From assembly GCF_023336935.1 (NCBI RefSeq), contig NZ_JAMBLR010000002.1:186001-250000 (forward strand): a stretch of 64,000 bases of DNA, written 5' to 3'. The notes beneath the pieces were generated by a model. It did no database searches and had not been told where the DNA came from. It was given only the letters and a program-made list of their open reading frames with translations. Source of the stretch: Phascolarctobacterium sp. ET69 (GTDB lineage: Bacteria > Bacillota > Negativicutes > Acidaminococcales > Acidaminococcaceae). How positions within the stretch are numbered: position 1 is the stretch's first letter; each line of letters starts with the position of its first letter. Below, in pieces: positions 16,829 to 25,895 of this stretch. A program made the position numbers and the translations under genes.

Positions 16829-18311
16829 ATTGTCACAACTCAGCTGCACAAAATTTTTAGCAGAAAAAATACAACAGTTAAAAATTGCCGTTATCGGCGA
16901 TGTAATGCTGGACCGTTATTTTTACGGCGATGTAAAACGCATTTCGCCGGAAGCGCCGGTGCCTGTAAATAAGGTAACGCGTATTACTTCCGTGCTGGGC
17001 GGTGCAGCAAATGTAGCAGCCAACCTGGCGCATCTGGAATGTAAGGTTTATGTGGGCGGCGTTACCGGCGATGACGAAAACCGCCGCCTGCTGGAAGGCA
17101 TGATGGCAGAAGCCGGCATTGATTACAGCGGGCTGATAAAATCGGACAAGCGTTCTACCATTACCAAAATGCGTATTTTGGGCGCCAAGCAGCAAATGCT
17201 GCGCCTTGATTTTGAAGAGGTCGGAGACCTGTTTGAAGATGAAACGGAGCGCCTTTCAGAGTGGCTGTTAAACCTTATTGACAGCGGGCTTGATGGCATC
17301 GCTGTTTCGGACTATGCCAAAGGAGTATGCTCGCATAACTTTCTGCAGTGGGTAATTAAAACGGCAGGAGAGTATAAAGTACCTGTGCTGGTTGACCCCA
17401 AGGGTGCAGACTGGACGAAATACAGCGGCTGCGATTTTATTACGCCGAACTTAAAGGAAATGTGCGAAGCAGCACATGAAACCGTGCCTAACGAGGATGA
17501 ACCGGTATTGCGTCTGGCGCGTGCCGCTGCGGCGCAGTATGATATAAAAAATGTAGTTGTAACCCGCAGCGAAAAAGGCATGACGCTGGCAGGCCGTGAC
17601 GGGCTTATTATTAACGCCCCTGCGACTGCGCTTGATGTGTTCGATGTTTCCGGTGCAGGCGACACGGTTGCGGCAACACTGCTTGCCGGTGCGGCAGGAG
17701 GGCTGGCACTTGAAGATGCCGTTTACATGGCAAACCGTGCGGCGGGCATTGTTGTTGGCAAAGTTGGCACCTACCCCGTACACCGCGACGAACTTTTAAA
17801 GGATTTGCTTGCCGAGCAGCGTAAGGACGGTTACGGTTACCGTACGCTCAGCTGGCAGGAAATCGAATCGCTGGCCAATACCTGGCGTGCCTGTGGTGAA
17901 AAAATTGTTTTCACCAACGGCTGCTTTGATATTCTGCATGTCGGGCATGTTTCGTATCTGGAGCAGGCGGCACGACTCGGCAGGCATTTAATAGTCGGGC
18001 TTAACACGGATGCTTCCGTAAAACGTTTGAAAGGCGCAACGCGCCCGCTGAACCACGAGCTTGACCGTGCACGCGTGCTGGCGGCTTTGGCCTGCGTTGA
18101 CGCCGTAGTTCTGTTTGACGAAGACACGCCAACGGAACTTGTGAAAAAAATCCGCCCCGATATTTTGGTTAAGGGCGGCGATTATAAACCTGAAGAAGTA
18201 GCCGGGCGCGAATACGCCGGTGAAGTACAGATTATAAAATTTGAGGACGGTTATTCCACAACCGGGTTATTAGAAAAAGTAGCGCAGCTTGTAAAGGAGG
18301 GCAAATTATGA
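16818..18311 (+). CDS. hldE: Bifunctional heptose-7-phosphate kinase/heptose-1-phosphate adenylyltransferase
   Basis: A 497-residue two-domain enzyme (RfaE). The N-terminal PfkB/ribokinase domain (about 1-325) has IGDVMLDRY, the [11 protein letters not shown] sugar-binding motif and the catalytic DVSGAGDT. The C-terminal nucleotidyltransferase domain (about 350-495) has [17 protein letters not shown] with the HxGH motif. It performs steps two and four of ADP-heptose synthesis, with GmhB doing step three. It overlaps gmhA by 11 bases and hldD by 4. The ribosome site for 16818 is weak, so translation is probably coupled; the in-frame TTG at 16830 is an alternative start. Confidence 0.96.
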   Translation: MVNKLSQLSCTKFLAEKIQQLKIAVIGDVMLDRYFYGDVKRISPEAPVPVNKVTRITSVLGGAANVAANLAHLECKVYVGGVTGDDENRRLLEGMMAEAGIDYSGLIKSDKRSTITKMRILGAKQQMLRLDFEEVGDLFEDETERLSEWLLNLIDSGLDGIAVSDYAKGVCSHNFLQWVIKTAGEYKVPVLVDPKGADWTKYSGCDFITPNLKEMCEAAHETVPNEDEPVLRLARAAAAQYDIKNVVVTRSEKGMTLAGRDGLIINAPATALDVFDVSGAGDTVAATLLAGAAGGLALEDAVYMANRAAGIVVGKVGTYPVHRDELLKDLLAEQRKDGYGYRTLSWQEIESLANTWRACGEKIVFTNGCFDILHVGHVSYLEQAARLGRHLIVGLNTDASVKRLKGATRPLNHELDRARVLAALACVDAVVLFDEDTPTELVKKIRPDILVKGGDYKPEEVAGREYAGEVQIIKFEDGYSTTGLLEKVAQLVKEGKL

Positions 18312-19282
18312 TTATTGTAACCGGCGGTGCCGGCTTTATCGGCAGCAACATCGTTAAAGGCCTTAACGAACGCGGACGCGACGATATCCTTATCGTTGAT
18401 AACCTTACCAACATGGTAAAATTCAAAAACATTCAGGGCTTAAAGGCTTTGGATTATATGGATAAAATTGATTTTGCCGAAGCACTGAAAGCAGGCAAAT
18501 TCAATCATGAAAAAATTGACGTTATTTTCCACGAGGGCGCATGCAGCGATACCATGGAATACAACGGCAAATACATGATGCAGAATAACTTTGAATATAC
18601 CAAAAACCTGATGCACTTTGCAGCAGATAGGAAAATTCAGATGATTTACGCTTCTTCCGCTTCTACCTACGGCAGCGGTGCGCACGGCTTTACCGAAAAA
18701 CCGGAGTGCGAGGAAGCGCTGAACGTTTATGCGTTCTCCAAACTTTTCTTTGATAATTATGCCCGCCGTTATTTTGGCAAAACCGGCAGCCAGCTTGTTG
18801 GCCTGCGTTACTTTAACGTTTACGGCCCGCAGGAAAACCACAAAGGCAAAATGGCATCCATGGTGTTCCAGATGTACAACCAGTGGAAAGCCGAAGGCAA
18901 GGTTAAACTGTTTGAAGGCATCGACGGCTATGGCAACGGCGAACAGACTCGTGACTTCATTTATGTAAAAGACGTTGTAAAAGTAAACTTCTTCTTCTGG
19001 GACCATCCGGAGCTGAGCGGCGTTTACAACTGCGGCACCGGCCATGCGCATACTTTCAACACGCTTGCCAAAGGCGTGCTTAAGCATTTCGGCAGCGGTA
19101 CGCTGGAATACATTCCGTTCCCGGATGTTCTGCGTGGAAAATACCAGAGCTATACGCAGGCAGATACCACGAAACTTCTGGAAGCAGGCTACGACGGCGG
19201 CTTTACCGATATTGACGATGCGGTAGCCGAATACTGCGCACTTTTGGATAAGACCGGCGGGTATTACAAATATGAAGCTTAA
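18308..19282 (+). CDS. hldD: ADP-L-glycero-D-manno-heptose 6-epimerase
   Basis: A 324-residue short-chain dehydrogenase-type epimerase that converts ADP-D,D-heptose to ADP-L,D-heptose. NADP-binding GGAGFIGSN lies at the N-terminus, the catalytic Ser/Tyr/Lys set is in ASSASTYG and NVYAFSK, and QTRDFIYVKDVV is the family signature. Strong AAGGAGG ribosome site inside the end of hldE. Overlaps gmhB by 11 bases. Confidence 0.97.
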   Translation: MIIVTGGAGFIGSNIVKGLNERGRDDILIVDNLTNMVKFKNIQGLKALDYMDKIDFAEALKAGKFNHEKIDVIFHEGACSDTMEYNGKYMMQNNFEYTKNLMHFAADRKIQMIYASSASTYGSGAHGFTEKPECEEALNVYAFSKLFFDNYARRYFGKTGSQLVGLRYFNVYGPQENHKGKMASMVFQMYNQWKAEGKVKLFEGIDGYGNGEQTRDFIYVKDVVKVNFFFWDHPELSGVYNCGTGHAHTFNTLAKGVLKHFGSGTLEYIPFPDVLRGKYQSYTQADTTKLLEAGYDGGFTDIDDAVAEYCALLDKTGGYYKYEA

Positions 19283-19769
19283 GGCTGCATTTTTTGACCG
19301 CGACGGCGTTTTAAACATTGATAAATCTTACTTATACAAAATTGAAGACCTGGAGTGGATTGACGGCGCCAAAGAAGCGTTGGCCTATCTTACCAAAAAA
19401 GGTTACACAGTTTTTGTTGTTACCAATCAGAGCGGCATAGCCCGCGGCTATTATACCGTCGGCGATATGCATAAGCTGCATAATTATATGGCGCAGCAGA
19501 TTGCAGAAGCAGGCGGCAAAATAGAAAAATTTTATTACTGCCCGCATCTTCCCGGCGGCGCCGTGGCAGAGTTTGCCGTGGAGTGCGATTGCCGCAAACC
19601 GAAGCCGGGGTTGATTCTGCGTGCTTTTGAAGAATACGATATTGATAAGGATACTGCCTTTTTAATCGGCGATAAGCCGCGTGATGTGGAATCCGCGGAA
19701 GCGGCAGGTATTAAAGGATACCTGTTTGAAGGCGGCAGTTTACTTGATTTTGTTAAAGAGATAGCGTGA
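19272..19769 (+). CDS. gmhB: D-glycero-beta-D-manno-heptose-1,7-bisphosphate 7-phosphatase
   Basis: A 165-residue HAD-superfamily phosphatase. DRDGVLN is motif I with the nucleophilic Asp, VTNQSGIARG is motif II, and KPKPG plus IGDKPRDVESA are motifs III and IV. The zinc-binding cysteines YYCPH and ECDCRKP are present as in GmhB. Removes the 7-phosphate between the two HldE reactions. Placed in the middle of the heptose operon. Confidence 0.95.
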   Translation: MKLKAAFFDRDGVLNIDKSYLYKIEDLEWIDGAKEALAYLTKKGYTVFVVTNQSGIARGYYTVGDMHKLHNYMAQQIAEAGGKIEKFYYCPHLPGGAVAEFAVECDCRKPKPGLILRAFEEYDIDKDTAFLIGDKPRDVESAEAAGIKGYLFEGGSLLDFVKEIA

Positions 19770-19770
19770 G

Positions 19771-20808
19771 ATGGAATACAAAAATATTTTACTTATTAAA
19801 ATGAGCTCGCTGGGCGACATACTGCACTCGCTGCCGTTTGCGGACGCGCTGCGCAGGCGTTACCCAAAAGCAAAAATAACGTGGCTGGTACACCCGCAGT
19901 TTGCAGGCTTTTTGCCTGATCCGCCCGTTATTGACGAGGTTATTTATTTTGATAAGGTAAAATTTAATAAAATGGGCCTTTGCGATAAGCTGCATTATTT
20001 CAGGGAAATGCGTGCGCTGCTGCACTCCAGGCACTTTGATTTGGTGATTGATTTGCAGGGGCTGTTTAAAAGCGCCGTGCTGGCGGCAATAAGCGGCTGC
20101 AAGAGCCGTATAGGCTACTGCGAAATGCGCGAAGGCAGCAGGTTCGTCAGCCGCCCAATCTGCGGCAGTCACAGCAAAGACCATGTTATCGAGCGTTATC
20201 TTGACGTTGCGCGTTATCTTGGCGCAGAGGTAAATGGAATACATTTTCCGCTGCCGGATTTGACCAAAGAAAGCAAATCCGTGGCGGAAAAACTTAAAAA
20301 TAAAGGCCTGCGCGGCGAATACGTTGTAATGGTGCCAGGTGCGCGCTGGGAAACCAAAGTGTGGCCGCCGGAAAATTACGCCAAGCTGGCGCAGATGATT
20401 ATTAAAGGCGGCGCAAGCGTAGTGCTGGCAGGCGGAGCGGATGACGCACCGAAGGGCGAAGAAATCGTCAAAGGATGCCAATCGGAAAAGCTGATTAATT
20501 TAATCGGGCAAACCTCGCTGCGCGAACTGGCAGCGCTGATTAAAGGCAGCGTGTTTTATATCAGCGGCGATACAGGGCCGCTCCACTTTGCGGCGGCGCT
20601 TAAAAAGCCGCTTATAGCCATGTACGGGCCTACCAAGGCAGACCGCACAGGCCCATACGGCAGCAAAAACAGTACAGTAATTATCAGCCCGGCCAAATGC
20701 GCAGGCTGCTTAAAAAAGCATTGCAGCGACTGGCACTGCATGTACGATATTACACCGGAAATGGTGTACGGGCATTATATAAAAAAGCGTGGTGAAACAA
20801 ATGGTTGA
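19771..20808 (+). CDS. GT9 heptosyltransferase, WaaC-like
   Basis: A 345-residue glycosyltransferase family 9 enzyme, expected to add L,D-heptose from ADP-heptose to the Kdo-lipid A inner core on the cytoplasmic face. The N-terminal KMSSLGDILHSLPFADALRR motif resembles WaaC (heptosyltransferase I), and the C-terminal ISGDTGPLHFAAALKKP contains the nucleotide-heptose pocket. Near the end are four cysteines (CAGCLKKHCSDWHC), a cluster also found in the following GT9. It begins one base after gmhB ends and overlaps the next gene by 8. Confidence 0.9.
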   Translation: MEYKNILLIKMSSLGDILHSLPFADALRRRYPKAKITWLVHPQFAGFLPDPPVIDEVIYFDKVKFNKMGLCDKLHYFREMRALLHSRHFDLVIDLQGLFKSAVLAAISGCKSRIGYCEMREGSRFVSRPICGSHSKDHVIERYLDVARYLGAEVNGIHFPLPDLTKESKSVAEKLKNKGLRGEYVVMVPGARWETKVWPPENYAKLAQMIIKGGASVVLAGGADDAPKGEEIVKGCQSEKLINLIGQTSLRELAALIKGSVFYISGDTGPLHFAAALKKPLIAMYGPTKADRTGPYGSKNSTVIISPAKCAGCLKKHCSDWHCMYDITPEMVYGHYIKKRGETNG

Positions 20809-21832
20809 ACTTAACGGCAAAAAAATACTGGTTACCTTTTTAATGCATCTTGGCGATTTGACGCTGACGACGCCGTTTATTCATACGCTGCGTAAGGCTG
20901 CGCCGGACAGCCATATTGCCATGCTGGTGGATGAAAAGTTAAAAGACGTAGTGCTTTTTAATCCATATCTTGATGAAGTAATTACAATCGACAAAAAAGG
21001 GCGCGACAACAGTATTCTGGCATTAATTGCCTGCGCGCGCCATTTAAGCAAGCATAAATTTGACGTATTGATAAACCTGCATCCTAACGAAAGATGCTCT
21101 TTTATTGATGCGCTGACCAGTGTTAAACTGCGTACCGGCACAACTCATACTATTTTTAAATGGCGCTGGGATGTGTTTACGCCGCTTGACCGTACTATGC
21201 ACGCGGCAGATATGTATCTGGACGTGTTGAAGCAGCTTGGCGTAAAAGACCTGACAAATAACGGGCTGGAAATTTTCCCGGGTGAACGCCATGTTAAAGA
21301 AGCGGCAGATTTCTGGCAGGCGCACGGCGTAACGGATAAAGATAAACTGATAGGCTTTAATATAGGCAGCGCGGTTGTTACCAAGCGCTGGGCACCGGAA
21401 CGCTTTGCCGAAGTTGCCGACCATTTTGCAAATAATGGCTATAAAGTTGTGTACTTTGGCGGTGCCATGGATGAAGAAATGGTGCAGGAGGCCGTAAGCC
21501 ATATGAAAACTGTGCCTGTTATTGCAACTGGTGCGTTCGGCATCGGTGGGCTGGCAGCAGCCATGCGCAGGTGCAGCCTTATTATAACCAACGACAGCGG
21601 CCCAATGCATGTTGCCATCAGCCAAAAAGTTCCTATTGTGGCAATGTATGGCCCAAGCAACCCTAAACTTTATGGCCCTTATACTAAAGATGCCATTATT
21701 GTAACCGCACAGCCGCCATGTCAGGGCTGTGCCGGCGGTATGAAGCACAAATGCAGCGATATGCAGTGCATGACGCGCCTTACGGTAACGCAGGTTATCG
21801 AAGCGGCAGAGAAAATGTTGGAAAATAGATAG
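20801..21832 (+). CDS. GT9 heptosyltransferase, WaaF/WaaQ-like
   Basis: A 343-residue GT9 enzyme, the second in the operon, likely adding a second heptose. It has the FLMHLGDLTLTTPFIHTLR N-terminal motif and TNDSGPMHVAISQKVPIVAMYG at the donor site, with a cysteine cluster CQGCAGGMKHKC at the C-terminus as in its neighbour. The frame opens at a GTG at 20789, but ATG 20801 follows GTGGTG at the right distance and gives the normal start of strand 1. Last gene of the well-conserved core operon; base composition becomes more AT-rich immediately after. Confidence 0.88.
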   Translation: MVELNGKKILVTFLMHLGDLTLTTPFIHTLRKAAPDSHIAMLVDEKLKDVVLFNPYLDEVITIDKKGRDNSILALIACARHLSKHKFDVLINLHPNERCSFIDALTSVKLRTGTTHTIFKWRWDVFTPLDRTMHAADMYLDVLKQLGVKDLTNNGLEIFPGERHVKEAADFWQAHGVTDKDKLIGFNIGSAVVTKRWAPERFAEVADHFANNGYKVVYFGGAMDEEMVQEAVSHMKTVPVIATGAFGIGGLAAAMRRCSLIITNDSGPMHVAISQKVPIVAMYGPSNPKLYGPYTKDAIIVTAQPPCQGCAGGMKHKCSDMQCMTRLTVTQVIEAAEKMLENR

Positions 21833-21872
21833 GCAGTTAGTTTTAATTTTGCTAGGTCAGTAGGAGTAAAAA

Positions 21873-22898
21873 ATGAAAGTACAAATTAATGAAGAATCTG
21901 CTAAAAAATTTACACGGCAGTATTTTGAAAAACAAAAAATTGTACAAAAAACATATGAATATAAATATGCCTCCGGCGATAAGCCTATGATGCATATAGC
22001 TTTTAATATAGATATTAATTTTTTTATGCCGACAGGCGTAACTATTACTTCTATTTTGGAAAATAATAAAGATATGAATTTTACTTTTCATATTTTTACG
22101 GATGAGGCAGACGAAAAAGATTTACAAAAAGTAAAACAAACTGCTGAAAAATATAAACAAAACTGCATTGTCTATATTATGGATATGGAACCTTTCAGCC
22201 ATTTTCATATTAAACATGCGCGTTTCAAACGCGTAAGTTTTTTCCGTTTATATATGCCTAAGGTTTTAAAGAAAGTAACAGATAAGTTCTTATATATTGA
22301 TGCTGATTTGATTTGCATTAACAGTATGCGTCCTTTTATGGAAATAGATTTAGGTGATAAAATTTTAGCTGCAGCAGCTGATTTACCTGAAGCTTCACAT
22401 ATGCGCAGCACTTATCTTGGATTAAATAGCGGTAAATATCTTAATTCCGGTGCATTATGGATTGATGTAAATAAGTGGGAAGCCAATAATATAACAGAGA
22501 AATGTTTTGCTTATCAGGGAGTCCCGGCTGAGAAATTTACTTGTCATGACCAGGATGTTTTAAATCTTGTTATGGATGGGGATATAAAATTTATTGATGA
22601 CAGATTTAATCATTTGGGGTTTGATGGCAGTAAAGTTCCCGAAGGATGCATTATTTATCATTTCTTCGGACGCGAAAAACCATGGGATATTGCTTTAACA
22701 GAATATGATAAATTATGGCGTAAATATTTGGAAATTTCTTTCTGGGATAATATTGATGATCCTTTGCCGCCTAAAAAGCCTAAAAATTACCATAATTATA
22801 AACAAGCAGGTAAATTTTATTCCAAGCATGGCGAAACTATGAAAGCAATAAAATGCTATTTCTGGTATACGATACTAAAAATTAGATTTAAATTATAA
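21873..22898 (+). CDS. GT8 family LPS glycosyltransferase
   Basis: A 341-residue glycosyltransferase of family 8, the RfaI/RfaJ group that adds glucose or galactose to the LPS outer core. Conserved parts are IAFNIDINFFMPTGVTITSI, the metal-binding DxD in YIDADLI, YLNSGALWIDV and HDQDVLN, and the C-terminal HFFGREKPW. Start supported by AGGAG 8 bases before. It is the first gene of the AT-rich region, 40 bases after the heptosyltransferases, followed by a strong terminator. Sugar specificity cannot be read. Confidence 0.88.
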   Translation: MKVQINEESAKKFTRQYFEKQKIVQKTYEYKYASGDKPMMHIAFNIDINFFMPTGVTITSILENNKDMNFTFHIFTDEADEKDLQKVKQTAEKYKQNCIVYIMDMEPFSHFHIKHARFKRVSFFRLYMPKVLKKVTDKFLYIDADLICINSMRPFMEIDLGDKILAAAADLPEASHMRSTYLGLNSGKYLNSGALWIDVNKWEANNITEKCFAYQGVPAEKFTCHDQDVLNLVMDGDIKFIDDRFNHLGFDGSKVPEGCIIYHFFGREKPWDIALTEYDKLWRKYLEISFWDNIDDPLPPKKPKNYHNYKQAGKFYSKHGETMKAIKCYFWYTILKIRFKL

Positions 22899-22937
22899 AA
22901 AATGGAGCATATCAACTATTGATATGCTCCATTTTTT
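22897..22937. terminator. Strong bidirectional terminator
   Basis: A perfect 18-bp inverted repeat, AAAAAATGGAGCATATCA and its complement, with a 5-base loop, between the convergent GT8 and nucleotide-sugar dehydrogenase genes. Confidence 0.95.
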
Positions 22938-22947
22938 CTTAATAATT

Positions 22948-24270
22948 TTATAAACGCCAGAAACGGTATCCTTTTGTATGCAATTCTTCAATATTGCAAA
23001 GATTTTTTATATCAATAATTACTTTTTCACCGTTTGGCATTTCTCTAAAGAAAGTATTGATTTTATCTAAACCGAGTTCGGCAAATTCTTTATGGGCAAC
23101 AGCTAAAACAATACAGTCAAGTTCTTTTATTTCGCCCATGGTATTTAATCTAATTTTGTATTCCCGTTCAACTTCTGCTGCATCAGCCCATGGGTCAACA
23201 ACGAGAGGGTCAATACCATATTCATGTAACCGTTTGATGATATCTACAACTTTTGAATTACGGACATCCGGGCAGTTTTCTTTAAAAGTAATACCTAAAA
23301 TGGCAATTTTTGCATTTTTTACAACTTTACCGGCTAAAACAAGCTGTTTAATAATTGCATCAGCGACGAAGCTTCCCATACCATCATTTACCTGACGCCC
23401 TGAAAGTATAATCTGGCTGTGGTAACCAAGTTTTTCTGCTTCATAAACAAAATAATATGGGTCAACGCCAATGCAGTGGCCGCCAACTAAACCGGGGCGG
23501 AATCCTAAAGCATTCCATTTTGTATTCATAGCATCAACAACTTCGTTTGTATCAATACCCATTTTGTCAAAAGCCATAGCCAGTTCATTCATGAAAGCAA
23601 TATTTATATCACGCTGGCTGTTTTCAGCAACTTTAGCAGCTTCGGCAACTTTGATGCTTGATGCTTTGTGTACTCCGGCTTTTATTACAAGTTCGTAAAC
23701 AGAAGCAATTGCTTCAAGAGTGTCTTTATCCATGCCGGAAACAATTTTTTTAATGTTTTCCAAACGATGAAGTTTATCACCAGGGTTAATACGTTCCGGC
23801 GAATAGCCGATTTTAAAATCCACACCGCATTTTAAGCCGGATTCTTTTTCCAAAATAGGTATGCAAATATCTTCCGTAACACCCGGATAAACGGTAGATT
23901 CATAAACTACAACAGAGCCTTTGGTTAAGTTTTGCCCCAAAATAGTACTTGAACCGATAATAGGTTTAAAATCAGGAGTTTTATCCTGATTAATAGGCGT
24001 AGGTACGGCGATAATATGAAATTTGGCTTTGCGCAAATCTTCCGGATTAGTAGTAAATTGAATAGTTGTATTTTTTATTGCATCGTCGCCGACTTCTTTA
24101 GTGGGGTCAATGCCTGATTTGTATAAATCAATTTTAGCGCTGTTTAAATCGTAGCCAATTACATTTAAATGTTTGGCAAAAGCAACAGCTAATGGCATGC
24201 CAACATAGCCAAGGCCAATAACAGAAAGATTTGCTTTTTTATTCACTAAATCGTCATAAATTTTAAGCAT
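22948..24270 (-). CDS. Nucleotide-sugar (UDP-HexNAc) 6-dehydrogenase, TviB/WbpO-like
   Basis: A 440-residue UDP-glucose/UDP-N-acetylhexosamine dehydrogenase family enzyme that oxidises C6 to a uronate with two NAD. It has VIGLGYVGMPLAVAF (NAD site), the ESTVYPGVTED strand, YSPERINPGD and the catalytic Cys in GGHCIGVDPYY, plus the C-terminal domain with GITFKENCPDVRNS. The sequence pattern fits the TviB/WbpO group (UDP-GlcNAc or UDP-GalNAc) better than plain UDP-glucose dehydrogenases. It overlaps the deacetylase-like gene upstream by 8 bases, so the two are translationally coupled and probably supply a charged HexNAc-uronate for the surface glycan. Confidence 0.88.
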   Translation of the reverse strand: MLKIYDDLVNKKANLSVIGLGYVGMPLAVAFAKHLNVIGYDLNSAKIDLYKSGIDPTKEVGDDAIKNTTIQFTTNPEDLRKAKFHIIAVPTPINQDKTPDFKPIIGSSTILGQNLTKGSVVVYESTVYPGVTEDICIPILEKESGLKCGVDFKIGYSPERINPGDKLHRLENIKKIVSGMDKDTLEAIASVYELVIKAGVHKASSIKVAEAAKVAENSQRDINIAFMNELAMAFDKMGIDTNEVVDAMNTKWNALGFRPGLVGGHCIGVDPYYFVYEAEKLGYHSQIILSGRQVNDGMGSFVADAIIKQLVLAGKVVKNAKIAILGITFKENCPDVRNSKVVDIIKRLHEYGIDPLVVDPWADAAEVEREYKIRLNTMGEIKELDCIVLAVAHKEFAELGLDKINTFFREMPNGEKVIIDIKNLCNIEELHTKGYRFWRL

Positions 24271-25015
24271 TGGTAAAATCTCCTTTTATTCCCCATCTGT
24301 TGATGGCTTCTTTTTCAGTAATAAATTCTTCAGGATTTCGTATATTTTTAGTTAAATAAGTATAACGTTCCCAACTTGCTTTATCAATTAACCTGCGATA
24401 AGTATACCCGGCGGGAAAATCACTACTATGCCATGCAAATGCATGGGTCAAAATTTGCAGTTTGTCATATTTATTGCTTTTTATAGTATCAATAGGATTA
24501 TCACGCCAAAAGAAGCGTGAATCTGAACAGTACTTAAATTCCTTAAAAAATACATTTGAGTAAGCGTTTATCATACCATCAAAAGTGAGATTGTTTTCTA
24601 AAACTTCCGGAGCAGGGCGGTGAAAGGACAATAAATCAACAGGAGCATCCAGAATATTTTCCAAAATGCTTTTTTCTTTTTGAATTGAAGCTGCCATATC
24701 ACCTTCGTAGGCTGTAGTGTCGTAATGCAGTCCAATGCTGAAACCGCGTTTTAGCATATCTTTAAGCATAATCCGGTTTTCTTTCAGCATCGGGTTATAA
24801 AAACCGGTTGCCAAAAGTACAAAGTAGGTTGATTTTACGCCGAGCGAATCTTCAAACAGCGAAAAATTATAACTGTCTTCAATAGAAAAATCAATATCAT
24901 GCCTTAAAATTGCCGGTCGTTTAAATTGTTTGTAATTTTTAAAATCAGCAATTTCGTAATGATTTTCATGTAACAAATCAATGATATTTTTATATGTTGC
25001 ATAACTAAAGTCCAT
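24263..25015 (-). CDS. Polysaccharide-deacetylase-like protein
   Basis: A 250-residue protein with a NodB-like fold pattern: LRHDIDFS (metal Asp), GLHYDTT (His), LSFHRPAPE and LTHAFAW. This is the atypical group found in polysaccharide clusters in which the HxxxH motif of classical chitin deacetylases is replaced by GLHYD. Probably deacetylates a sugar of the cell-surface glycan or a lipid-linked intermediate. ATG 25015 is supported by AAGGAGC; an upstream in-frame GTG at 25036 is less likely. Coupled to the downstream dehydrogenase by overlap. Confidence 0.7.
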   Translation of the reverse strand: MDFSYATYKNIIDLLHENHYEIADFKNYKQFKRPAILRHDIDFSIEDSYNFSLFEDSLGVKSTYFVLLATGFYNPMLKENRIMLKDMLKRGFSIGLHYDTTAYEGDMAASIQKEKSILENILDAPVDLLSFHRPAPEVLENNLTFDGMINAYSNVFFKEFKYCSDSRFFWRDNPIDTIKSNKYDKLQILTHAFAWHSSDFPAGYTYRRLIDKASWERYTYLTKNIRNPEEFITEKEAINRWGIKGDFTNA

Positions 25016-25088
25016 GTCAAAGCTCCTTAAACACACTTTAAATAAATTATATAACTAAATTTGCTTATTGGCAATTATTGAAATAAGC

Positions 25089-25118
25089 AAAAAAGCATCT
25101 TATATCAAAGATGCTTTT
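25089..25118 (-). terminator. Terminator of the YrbL-like gene
   Basis: AAAAGCATCTT pairs with AAGATGCTTTT around 6 bases; on the minus strand it ends in a T-run. It separates the YrbL-like gene from the deacetylase/dehydrogenase pair. Confidence 0.85.
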
Positions 25119-25130
25119 GTAAAAGTTTTG

Positions 25131-25751
25131 TTATTTGATTTCTTCAATAAGTTTTTCAGATAAATGAGATGCGTATTTATTACGCAAAACATCTAAAAAC
25201 ATTTTCCAGCGGCGGAGAATTTTTGTATGGGCAAAATATTTAAAATGATATTCTAATGGTATTAAAACAGCACTGCCCATATCGTTTACAATACGTACAC
25301 GGTAAGTATTTTCATCTGTTTTTTGAAATAAAATATTTTCGGGAAATAAAACCATTGTTATGATTTCGTTTTTATATAGTTCATCTTTTAGATTTTTTAA
25401 AAGATGAACTATTAAATCAAAATTTTCGGCAAAAAGAGTTGGTGAAGTTATAAAATCTTCTAAAGTTTGAGTTTTATTACCATTATAGTCACGAATTATC
25501 TCAAATACATAGCCTGTGCCTAAATTTGTATTAACTTTTCCAAAATACTGTGGCAAAATACTATAATCTTTATGCCGTCTGTTTAAAACATCAATATAAT
25601 TTATTTCACGAAGTAGGTCTTTCTGTCCCCCTTTATTGTACGCGAGTTTGATGCACAGATTCTTATTATGGGGATGTAAAAAACATTTTTTATGAGAACC
25701 TTGACCATAAAGCAAAGTGTCATCGAGTTGAAGAATTTGTTTATCTAACAT
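25131..25751 (-). CDS. YrbL-family (PhoP-network) kinase-like protein
   Basis: A 206-residue protein of the YrbL/PhoP_reg family. Seen are LYGQGSHKKCFLHPHN, CIKLAYNKGGQKDLLREI (a kinase-like beta3 Lys region), GTGYVFEIIRDYNG, FPENILFQ and IVNDMGS, in the order expected of a small protein-kinase-like fold. E. coli yrbL is PhoP-regulated and its biochemical role is not settled; related folds include Kdo and heptose kinases. Its position among LPS genes suggests phosphorylation of an LPS sugar (inference). It has its own terminator. Confidence 0.78.
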   Translation of the reverse strand: MLDKQILQLDDTLLYGQGSHKKCFLHPHNKNLCIKLAYNKGGQKDLLREINYIDVLNRRHKDYSILPQYFGKVNTNLGTGYVFEIIRDYNGNKTQTLEDFITSPTLFAENFDLIVHLLKNLKDELYKNEIITMVLFPENILFQKTDENTYRVRIVNDMGSAVLIPLEYHFKYFAHTKILRRWKMFLDVLRNKYASHLSEKLIEEIK

Positions 25752-25895
25752 AAAAATACCCCAATTTTAAAAATTTGTTAATTATAAATAAAAACTATTT
25801 AAATTAATATATTTTTATTGTAAATCTAAAAATAGAAAAAAGCAAATATTTTCGTAGATGTTTTGATTTTATGTTATAATTAAATGGGTGTTATA

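Noticed and set aside
18440-19318. A 292-codon open frame antisense to hldD
   Set aside because: The hldD frame is unambiguous; the antisense frame has no start signal or recognisable motif.
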